Positions 20,078 through 27,761 of a stretch of 27,761 bases of DNA are shown here, one piece after another. Every line of letters starts with the position of its first letter. Positions within the stretch are counted from its first letter, which is position 1. A model generated the notes under the pieces. It was not told the origin of the DNA. It searched no databases and saw only the letters and a program-made list of their open reading frames with translations. The stretch is from Chara braunii. Taxonomy: Eukaryota; Streptophyta; Charophyceae; Charales; Characeae. Location: contig BFEA01000129.1 in NCBI GenBank assembly GCA_003427395.1, forward strand, positions 2,980,596 to 3,008,356, written 5' to 3'. The position numbers and the translations under genes are program-made.

Positions 20078-20790
20078 CAGGGTTGTCGGCGTTCGGGACG
20101 GGCCGAACGCCCGAACTCGAACGCCCGAACGTACGGGACCCCTTCGGGAGGCGTTCGACCGTTCAAGCCGAACGCAAACCAAAAAAAAAAAAAAAAAAAA
20201 AAACTAATTTTTCAAAAACTTCCAAATAAAAAGTATATTATGAAGAAAAATAAACAGGACAACATTTGCCTGAGCATTACATCCAAATTCCTTACAAAAT
20301 TTGAATTAAAAATCAAATACAGAAAATAAATACTATGATAAAAATAAAAAAATATGAAAAGAGAATTCAAATGAGTGAGTGTGCCAGCACCTTTTCGACA
20401 CTGCCATCTTTGCCGATTTTTTAATATTTTTTGGCATTCATAAATGACCTGAAAATTTATAGATATGTAGTTTACATAATCAATAACTTATTAAAAAGTT
20501 TTCAAAAAATAATCATTTTTTTTTAGGCCCCGAAATAAATTGAAAAGAAAAAGTTAAAAGTGAAAAAAAACAAAATAGTAGGTGGGCGAGCACGTTTTGA
20601 CAACCCCATCTTTGACGATTTTTAATGTTTTTTCGCCTTAACTGAATGGCTTTTAAATTTATACGCCTGTAGTATACATCATAGAGAACTGACATAAAAC
20701 AATTTAGAAAAAAACTTATTTTTAAGCCTGAAAATAAATTTTGGTAGGGGCCGAACTTGGAGATGTTCGGCCTTAGAACGGGATCCCGAA

Positions 20791-20793
<3 letters not shown>
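20078..20793 (+). mobile_element. Family element copy A, non-autonomous, hairpin-headed
   Basis: The 5' end is CAGGGTTGTCGGCGTTCGGG. The stem GGCGTTCGG/CCGAACGCC (20088-20096 and 20103-20111) encloses GACGGG. Next come GTACGGGACC, an A22 tract, and a body with two related blocks of about 205 bases, each with TTTTGACA..CCATCTTTG..GATTTTTAAT and a GGCCCCGAAATAAA-like end. The 3' end reads GGATCCCGAACAC and meets a (TA)n tract. No protein is encoded. The CAGGG terminus recalls hAT-type ends, and rice Micron is a known precedent for (TA)n targeting. Assignment to either is inference. Confidence 0.75.
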
Positions 20794-20836
<43 letters not shown>

Positions 20837-20837
20837 A
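20794..20837. repeat. (TA)n tract
   Basis: About 40 bases of TA between copies A and C, ending TCTA. Confidence 0.97.
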
Positions 20838-21543
20838 CAGGGTTATTTGACCGGACGTACGTGGGCCCCCGGGCTGGCCCCCGAACGTTCAGGCGTTCGG
20901 GGTCCTGTTGAAGGGCCAAACACCTCCTGGTTTCGGCCCCCACCAAAAATTATTTCGGAACCTAGAAATCAGTTTTTTTTTCTGAATGTTTTTTAATAAG
21001 TTCTTTATGAGGTAACCTACCGGCCTATAAACTTTAAAGTCATTCTCCTGAACGAAAAAAACATAAACAATTGTCAAAGATGGGGGTGTGAAAACGTGCT
21101 CGTCCACATACTATTGTTTTCAATTTATTTCGGGGCCTAAATAAATAATAGTTAAAAAAAAAAAACATTAATGAGTGACTGATTTTGTAAACTACGTATC
21201 CGTTAATTTCAGGGCATTTATCAATGCCAAAAAATAATAAAAAATTGGCAAGGATGGCGGTGTCGAAAAGGTGCTTGCACACTCTCTATTTTAATTCTTT
21301 TTTTATTTTTCCTTATTTTTACCACAGTATTTATTTTCTGTATTTGATTCTTAATTCAAATTAAATAAAGAATTAGGATGTAGTGCCCATGCAAATGTTG
21401 TCTTGTTTATTTTTCTCCATAACATAGTTTTTTTTTCGAATTTTTTGAAAACTTCTTTTTTTTTCTTTTTTTTTTTTTTGGTCCGCGTTCGGCCTGAACG
21501 GCCGAACGCCTTCCGAACGAGTCGCGTACGTTTGGGCGTTCGG
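20838..21543 (-). mobile_element. Family element copy C, reverse orientation
   Basis: Reading left to right it begins CAGGGTTATTTGACC, which is the element's 3' end inverted, then GGCCCCCACCAAAAATTATTTCGG. It carries the two body blocks in reverse (GTCAAAGATGGGGGTGTG and GCAAGGATGGCGGTGTCG), AATTTGAATT-like complement, a T-rich tract, and the head GGCCGAACGCC next to the following (TA)n. Because both ends read (TA)CAGGGTT inwards, the element has short terminal inverted repeats. Confidence 0.75.
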
Positions 21544-21590
<47 letters not shown>

Positions 21591-21595
21591 AGATA

Positions 21596-21626
<31 letters not shown>

Positions 21627-21683
21627 GGATATAAATATAAATATAGATATAGATATAAATATATATATATATGTATATATATA
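21544..21683. repeat. (TA)n / (TATAGA)n compound microsatellite
   Basis: About 140 bases of TA with GATATAGATATAGATATGGA variants, between copies C and D. Confidence 0.97.
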
Positions 21684-21684
21684 C

Positions 21685-22336
21685 CAGGGTTGCCGGCGTT
21701 CGAGACGGGCCGAACGCCCGAACATGAAATGGAGAAAAAAAAAATAAAGTTTTCAAAAAATTCCGAAAACCAAAAATGTAATGGAAAAAAAAAAAAAAAA
21801 AACATTTGCCTGAGCATCACATCCAAATTGTTTACAAAATTTGAATTAAAATTCAAACTAAAAAAATATATACTATAAAAAAAAAAAAAGGAGAATGAGA
21901 ATTAGTGACTGCGTGGGGACGTTTTCGACACTGCCAGGTTTGGCGATTTTTTTTTTTTGTTTAACCTATCCAATTGCCCTGAAAATTAATAGATGTATAC
22001 TTCAAATAATAAAAAACTCATGAAAAAAGTTTTAAAAAATAATAAAATATTTTAGCCCCCGAATTAAAATAAAAACAAAAAAGTAAAAATAAAAAAAAAC
22101 AAAATAATAACATTTTGACACCGCCATCTTTGGTGATTTTTAATCTTTTTTGGGCTCAGCAAAATGACTTCCAAATTTTAAGGCTGGTACCTCACATTAA
22201 AGAAAAGCCACGATAATTAAAAAAAAAAAAAAATCAATACTTTTTAGGCCCCAAAATAATTTTTACGCGGCCTGAACCCCTTCAGGTTCGGACCCTAATA
22301 GGGACCCCGAATTCCTGTACGTACGGCCCGGTGACA
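21685..22336 (+). mobile_element. Family element copy D
   Basis: It starts CAGGGTTGCCGGCGTTCGAG after (TA)n, with the head hairpin altered at one pair, and has the ACATTTGCCTGAGCATCACA block found in copy A. It carries both body blocks (TTTTCGACACTGCCAGGTTTG and TTTTGACACCGCCATCTTTG) and the tail CCTGTACGTACGGCCCGGTG. It ends at a short TA run (22337-22348). Confidence 0.75.
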
Positions 22337-22348
22337 TTATATATATAT

Positions 22349-22680
22349 CGTCAAACAGAACTGCCCGGTACATCGTAGGAAAAGAAGGAGAAGAGGGCAA
22401 CAAACGTGCGGTTGTGACAAACTATTTCGTCGGAGTTTCACCGACTCAGCAGGAGGCTGAACCCTCAACAGTCTGCAGAATCCCCTCACTGATTACACTG
22501 TAAGTAATAATCCACCTTAACCAAAATCAAAGTAGACTATCACTCACCCTCACCAGATGGAAAACTCTACAGACTGTCGGTTCACACCCCATCACAAGGC
22601 AGCAAAACACCCACAAAACAAAGAACAGTCTGTCACAGCCAAAAAATACACTCCAGACACGCCGCTGGCACTAGAGGCAC
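22349..22680 (+). other. Non-repeat island with an open frame of unknown origin
   Basis: About 330 bases of balanced composition between two TA tracts, unlike the flanking repeats. One frame is open from before 22345 to TAA 22501-22503, with protein words RYIVGKEGEEGNKR and NYFVGVSPTQQEAEPS. A consensus 5' splice site GTAAGT lies at 22500-22505. Beyond the TAA the same frame runs on for about 56 codons to a TAG. I do not recognise the product. It may be an exon remnant, captured host DNA, or part of another element. Confidence 0.3.
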
Positions 22681-22681
22681 A

Positions 22682-22713
22682 GTATATATATGTATATATA
22701 TATATATATATAT
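22682..22713. repeat. (TA)n tract
   Basis: About 30 bases of TA/TG repeat at the left edge of copy E. Confidence 0.95.
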
Positions 22714-22714
22714 A

Positions 22715-22888
22715 CAAGGTTGCAGGCGTTCCTGACAGGCCGAACGCCCGAACCCGAACGCCCGTTTATACGGGACCCCTTCAAGAGGCATTCGGCCGTT
22801 CGGGCCAAACGCAGCCCAAAAAAAAAAAAAAAAAAAAAAAAAGTTTTCAAAAACTTCCGAAAAAACAAAATGTTATGAAGAAAAATAG
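22715..22888 (+). mobile_element. Family element copy E, head only
   Basis: CAAGGTTGCAGGCGTTCC head, CCGAACGCCCGAACCCGAAC, GGGACCCCTTC, an A25 tract and TTATGAAGAAAAATAG match copy A up to its position near 20250. It then stops where an inverted copy begins. Confidence 0.8.
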
Positions 22889-23423
22889 GTTAGGCCCTCG
22901 CCAAAAATTATTTCGGGGCCTAAGAAAACGTTTTTATTCTGAGTTTTTTTTTTTGAGTTCTCTATGATGTAACCTAAACGCATTTAAATTTTGAAGCCAT
23001 TCTGCTTAGCCAAGAAAACATGAAAAATCCTCAAAGTTAGGGGTGTGCCCAACTTTGAGGATTTGATTTTTTTTTCACTTCTAATTTTTTGTTTTCACTT
23101 TATTTCAGGGCCAGAAAATTTTATTATTTTTTGAAAAAAACTTAATGAGGTTTTGATTATGTAAACTGTATATCTTTAAGTTTTCAAGGCATTTCTCAAT
23201 GCCAAAAAAAAAAAAAAAATCGGCAAAGATGGCGGCGTCGAAAAGGTGCAGACACACTTACTCATTTTAATTCTTTTTTTATTTTTTCTTATTTTTATCA
23301 TAGTGTTTATTTTCTGTATTTGATTTTTAATTCAAATTTGGTAAAAAATTTGGATGTAGAGGGCAGACAAATGTTGTTTAGTTTTTTTTCTTCTCCATAA
23401 CTTTTTTTTTTCTGGGATGTTTT

Positions 23424-23464
<41 letters not shown>

Positions 23465-23522
23465 GGTCGGCGTTTGGCCTAAACGCTCGAACATATCCCC
23501 AAGGGATCCCATAATTCTGGAC
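22889..23522 (-). mobile_element. Family element copy F, reverse orientation
   Basis: It begins with the inverted tail (GGCCCTCGCCAAAAATTATT then TCGGGGCC), holds the two body blocks inverted (the second as GCAAAGATGGCGGCGTCG), a T40-scale tract near 23430-23463 and an inverted head GGCGTTTGGCC, and meets (TA)n at 23523. Inside it, AACTTTGAGGATT / AATCCTCAAAGTT (about 23030-23063) is a local palindrome not seen in the other copies. Confidence 0.75.

Positions 23523-23557
<35 letters not shown>
23523..23557. repeat. (TA)n tract
   Basis: About 35 bases of TA between copies F and G. Confidence 0.97.
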
Positions 23558-23560
<3 letters not shown>

Positions 23561-24237
23561 GGTTGTCGGCGTTCGGGACAAGCCGAACGCGGAACTAAAA
23601 AAAAAGAAAAAAAATTCAAAAAAATGTGGAAAAAACATATATTATGGAGAAAAGTAAATTAAACAAGTTTTGCCTCACCATTATGTCCAAATTCCTAACC
23701 AAAGTTGGAAAAAAAAAAATAAGGAGAAAAATTATAAAAATAAAAGGAAATAAAAATAAAAAGAGAATTAAATTTAGTGAGTGCGTGAGCATGTTTTCGA
23801 TACCGATATCTTTCGCGATTTTTCATTTTGGTTTGGCATTGTTAAATGCCTTGAAAATTTACCTCTGTGTACTTCACATAATACAAAACCCACTAAAAAA
23901 GTTTCAAAAAATAATAAAACTGTTTAAAACCATAACTAAAGTGAAAACAAAAAGTAAGAATTGAAAAAAAAGGTGGGCGCATGTTTTGACACTGCCATCT
24001 TTGGCGATTTTTAATTCTTATGTCGCTTAGCATAAGGACTTGAAAATTTATAGGCATCTACCTCACGTCATAGATAATTCACAAAAAAACATTCAGAAAA
24101 AAAAAATAGTTTAAGACCCCAAAATAATTTTTGGTGGGGGCCGAACGCCGTTGCGTTCAGACCCTGTACGGCACCCCGAACACCCGTACGTAAGAAGGTA
24201 TGCCCGGCGACCTCCGTACATACAGGATGGTGACCCT
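23558..24237 (+). mobile_element. Family element copy G
   Basis: CAGGGTTGTCGGCGTTCGGG head identical to copy A for its first 20 bases, then an A-rich tract, the GCCTCACCATTATGTCC block, two body blocks (TTTTCGATACCGATATCTTTC and TTTTGACACTGCCATCTTTG) and a tail rich in GTACG. It ends GGTGACCC next to TATATATTTATATATAT. The inverted tail end reads AGGGTCACC, a weak match to the CAGGGTT terminus. Confidence 0.75.
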
Positions 24238-24691
24238 ATATATTTATATATATGGCCACACCCTAAAAAAAAAAAAAAAAAAAAAACTACCTCTCGTTGT
24301 GTGGCTGGGCCACTGCCGAGAAGTCTAGGCCAGGTCCTAAAAAAAATACAAATAAAAAATGCATCTCTTTGGGTGGTTGAACCACGCCCACGATGTCTCG
24401 ACATGATTAAAAAAAAAAAAAAAAAACGCCACATGCCTTACTAAAGTGCTGAAAAGGCCAGCCTGAGTTTGAACTGCATTTCAAACTCACGGCCTGACCA
24501 CACTGCTGAAACAAAGTTTAAATTTCATTTCGAGACTGCTTCAGTCATTGTGGCGTAGTTACCCCCTCCTCCCCCAAAAAAATAGAGTGGACTGGGCTTT
24601 GTGGGAGTGCCTCGCCCAACCCAAACGACTGTGGTACAAATGTAAGGGACGTGAGACCTGATTTCTGGCATATAATTCAATGGTTAGTATT

Positions 24692-24724
<33 letters not shown>

Positions 24725-24840
24725 TACAAAATGATATTAAAGGGTTGAATGGCTATCAGATTCAACTAAAGGTTCAATTCAATTTCAAAGGGTGTTGTTA
24801 AACACTCCTCGGGGACGTAATTCCAAGAATTTGATCATCG
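24238..24840. other. A-tract-rich repeat remnants
   Basis: TA run to 24253, then short GC-containing segments separated by A-tracts (about 24266-24286, 24411-24426 and 24696-24723). The piece GCCACATGCCTTACTAAAGT after one A-tract (about 24428) resembles GGCCACGTGCTTGACTGAGC at about 25659, also after an A-tract. These may be two ends or copies of another short repeat. I see no gene. Confidence 0.5.
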
Positions 24841-24845
24841 CTTCA

Positions 24846-25473
24846 CTTGTCCTCTAAGCTGATTTTCGAGCAGAAAATGTGAAAAGACTTCGAGGACAAA
24901 TCTTCGGACCTCGAGGATTTCCTTTGCAAATCGTCCTCGGCTCCAACGGACATTGCAGAGATTATTAAGAACCTGAGGATCCGCGATTCAAAGTGTGTTG
25001 GCGACGAGCGTAGAAGGAAAATTTGAGGCCGAAGGTGGTACAATCGTGGTCCTTTGGCCCGGCGACAGACATTCTTGGCCTTCAACATCATGGACAATTG
25101 TAACCACCTTGTCCATTTACCGTTAGCACAGGACACCGGCGAGGTGCGTTGCCATTTAGAACTGCTTCGTTTGGGGTCTGTGGTGTTCCAGGAGGGTCTC
25201 CAACGGGCGTTAATATTTAATTTGTGGTCGTGGTGGCGGGTACTATGTGGACGAGAGTATGTACTGCTGGAGTGTTTCAGACTGTGCTGTGTTATGACTG
25301 TGTGCATATTTCACAAGATATGTGTCGACGCTATCCTTTCTCCTGTTTCGTTCATGGATGATCTGCACAGAAGGCTGCTACTCCTGTTGCTCATCACCGT
25401 GCTGCTTTTCAGGTGGTTGATGTATTCCACTTGTGTTTCCTGTGGTGACTTCGTGAGAGGAATCAGACAGTGA
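24846..25473 (+). pseudogene. Possible degenerate coding segment, unrecognised
   Basis: One frame runs from about 24846 to the TGA at 25471, broken by TGA at 24879 and 25024 but by no TAG or TAA. The part FEDKSSDLEDFLCKSSSAP, followed by TDIAEIIKNLRIRDSK, is charged and looks like real protein. The part after about 25140 is Leu/Cys-rich and less convincing. I recognise no domain. An opposite-strand frame over the same bases looks worse. A transposon fragment or a chance open frame are equally possible. Confidence 0.25.
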
Positions 25474-25486
25474 CCGTTACCAAATT

Positions 25487-25487
25487 T

Positions 25488-25518
<31 letters not shown>

Positions 25519-25545
25519 CATATATAAATATATATATATATATAT

Positions 25546-25610
<65 letters not shown>
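25487..25610. repeat. (TA)n microsatellite
   Basis: About 120 bases of near-pure TA with CATA/TATAAA variants. The Tyr/Ile strings in both strands are artefacts. Confidence 0.97.
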
Positions 25611-27178
25611 CCAGGCCACTCTCGCAGCATAGAGAAACCCAAAAAAAAAAAAAAATCGGCCACGTGCTTGACTGAGCTGCAGTTACAAATTTTGTGCTGT
25701 GACTTTTCCGCAAAGCGGAGTTTCAAATTCATTGTAAACTTCAGACTGCACAGACTCTTAAACGACAGTTTTGAAATTCATTTAGAAAATTAAACCATGA
25801 CGGATAAATCTTTTTGGAAACAAAACTATTTCATCGTGAAATCTGAGCTGGTATTAATGTAGAGCAAACGAAGTGGGCATTTGAACTTCAAAACTTCTTA
25901 CTGAAGGCAACACCCGCATTTGTACTCGAGTAGACGCTTCGCGTTTCAAGGTACTTTGTTACTCAATTTGATCGTTATGCAGGCTTTAACTATTTATGGT
26001 TTAGTTGTTGTTTTAGCATTATTATTTGCAAACCCTTTGTATAAATAAATGAACTTAAATTTAACCTAAAAAAATTCTTAGATTCAGGTTTATTTACATA
26101 TAACACAAGAAGTTTTTAGGGAAGTCTATGTGGGGAACTTTTTGGGTTCGGGATGCTTGAAACATTTTTTTATTAACTTTGACTTATGAAACCTGTTCTG
26201 AAAAGCAAAGCAAAAAAACACTAAACTGAATCGGGAGCAAAGTTGTATGAAAAACAATTGTTGAAAAGGAAAACCAAGGAAACAATTAACTTTTAGTTTC
26301 AAAAAGTCGTTTAATAGACAAAATTTCATAGATCGTATCACCCTTTCCCTTCGCATAAAACTCTCACGGAGGTCCTTAGTTAGCGACTAAAAGTAAGTTG
26401 GCAGAGGTTTGGCAAATGAGACTACGAAAAATATTTTTTTTTCTATGGAAACATAATAAAGCTATCAACACTACGCGTGAAATCTTAAGGGCTTTGCAAC
26501 AACTAGTCTGAGCTTCGTGGCGACACGAAGGTTACAGACATCGAAACCAAGGCGACCTATGAGTTTGCTTGATTGATTTTGATGCAGCCATCCTTCAAAG
26601 AAAATGTAATACTTCACTAGTTTAACTTCATCGCGCTGAAAAAAGATCGGGGATCAAGTGGCTCACCGTTAATTTTATATGTGTAGCATGTAGAGTAAGT
26701 GATAAAGTACATCTTAGAAAAAATGAAATATGATTAATGAAGCAATACATCTTTATATTTAAGTATTAGGTAGATACTTATTCGAATATTATGTTTAACT
26801 CTAATCATATATTAATATATGATAAATGTATGATTAAAGTATAATCAATTCAATAAATACAGTCGCAAAATCTATTGAATTTAAATCAAATTAAAGACTT
26901 CGAAATGATAATGAAATTGCCCCCTAAGTAAGGAAGGCCGATGTCCCGGAACCAATTTCTCGAGTGAGTGTTTCTAATTCTTCTAGATAAGTTTTTGGGG
27001 TTACTATATAGAATTTTAACTTAATGGTTGCTTGAGAATGCATGTTTCACTCTTTGATTTTTCCCAATCTTCTACAGTCTGGTCGGTGACTTCTCGGGAT
27101 TTTTTAAATGTTTTCACTATGAACCCATATAGTTTGTTTATACAACCTAGCTTTTTGGCGAGGTAGGGTGTTCGAAGT
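25611..27178. other. AT-rich intergenic sequence, no supported gene
   Basis: After an A15 tract-bearing repeat fragment (25611-25790) the sequence is ordinary AT-rich DNA with short, unrecognised frames on both strands. No RNA gene or mobile element could be supported. Confidence 0.5.
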
Positions 27179-27460
27179 GCAATTGCAAACTGTATTTTGC
27201 TCCATAGTGCAATTATAACTCGTTTTTTTTACTCTACAAAAGTTACGTCTTTATTTTTAGGAAACTACGCGGGAGTCAGAAAAAAGAGTTATAGTAGCAC
27301 TATAGGTCAAAATCCACTTTCAAATTGCAGTTCGGGCAATGTATATATCGCAACTTTCTGGCCAATGAGTGTGGCGGAAGTGCAATTCCAAATTGTATCT
27401 TGCCCCGTAGTCCAATATTAACTCGTTTTTGTAACTCTACTGAAGTTACACCTTTAAATC
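27150..27460 (+). repeat. Two diverged direct copies of an about 80-base unit
   Basis: GAAGTGCAATTGCAAACTGT continuing to the ATAACTCG..ACTCTAC..AGTTAC part (about 27174-27247) recurs as GAAGTGCAATTCCAAATTGT (about 27377-27450), with a spacing near 203 bases. A GCAA..CGAGGTAGGGTGTT / CAATGAGTGTGGCG preface is also partly shared. Confidence 0.7.
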
Positions 27461-27696
27461 AAGATTACCTTTCCCAACTATCAAGTCCGACCCTCCGACT
27501 ACCAATACGTCGAGCTTTGCCGAGCCTCGAGCAATCGGAGGCCACCGGTAATTGGAAAGTCGTGGTTTCTAAATTAAAAAAAATAATAATAAAAATTATG
27601 AACAAGATTCTTAAAAAACGATATAAAGAAAAAAAGGAAAACAACAAAATGAAATGCTTGAGAGATTTATCTGCTTGAAAAACAGAAAAAAAAAGA

Positions 27697-27703
<7 letters not shown>

Positions 27704-27761
<58 letters not shown>
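27704..27761. repeat. (AG)n microsatellite at window end
   Basis: It follows A-rich sequence and continues to the last base, so its length is unknown. Confidence 0.97.

Noticed and set aside
21403-21856. Tyr/Ile-rich membrane-like proteins at 21.5 kb and 25.5 kb
   Set aside because: They are translations of (TA)n tracts and A/T homopolymers.
24843-25307. 154-codon minus-strand frame
   Set aside because: Its composition is erratic (Ser/His/Arg clusters) and no motif is recognisable. The plus-strand frame is more protein-like, though also unproven.

Overview
The window looks like a repeat-dominated eukaryotic nuclear genome, most likely from the green lineage (streptophyte alga or early land plant). 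The reasons are a Ty3/gypsy chromovirus-type LTR retrotransposon primed by initiator methionine tRNA, a plant-style L1 LINE with a CCHC knuckle, very long (TA)n, (CT)n and poly(A) tracts, and assembly gaps. From memory the integrase and chromodomain wording resembles charophyte (Chara-type) elements, but I could not check this. I recognise no intact host gene, rRNA, tRNA or CRISPR array.

Layout. 1-8519 is a decayed gypsy element: 5' LTR cut by the window edge, primer site, leader, gag, a -1 frameshift site, pol (protease, RT, RNase H, integrase, chromodomain-like tail), polypurine tract and a 3' LTR cut short at about 8519. From 8520 to 14141, on the minus strand, lies an L1-type LINE. Its RT coding frame abuts the truncated LTR, and its first reading frame runs into a 775-base N gap (14142-14916). 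14917-17150 holds microsatellites, a degenerate repeat with a recurring GAATCGAGTCCA-like motif, and facing purine-rich and pyrimidine-rich tracts. 17149-18082 is a 0.9 kb segment bounded by 28-bp inverted repeats. 18181-18500 is rich in GTACGGG motifs. 19590-24253 is a chain of at least seven copies or fragments of one roughly 0.7 kb non-autonomous element, in both orientations, mostly bounded by (TA)n tracts. Two short islands (22349-22680 and 24840-25473) contain open frames of unknown nature. 25800-27761 is mostly AT-rich with one duplicated segment and a terminal (AG)n.

The main biological signals are three. First, a canonical GGGAAAC slippery heptamer sits in the correct phase at the gag/pol frame change. 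Second, in-frame TAG/TAA codons strongly outnumber TGA, and many fall at expected glutamines, in both the gypsy element and the LINE. This could reflect a UAR=Gln code, or methylation-driven CAG to TAG decay, which I consider more likely. Third, a family of hairpin-headed elements sits next to (TA)n tracts. Both retroelements are inactive copies: integrase has lost a catalytic Asp, compensating indels are present, and the LTRs differ by about 5%.
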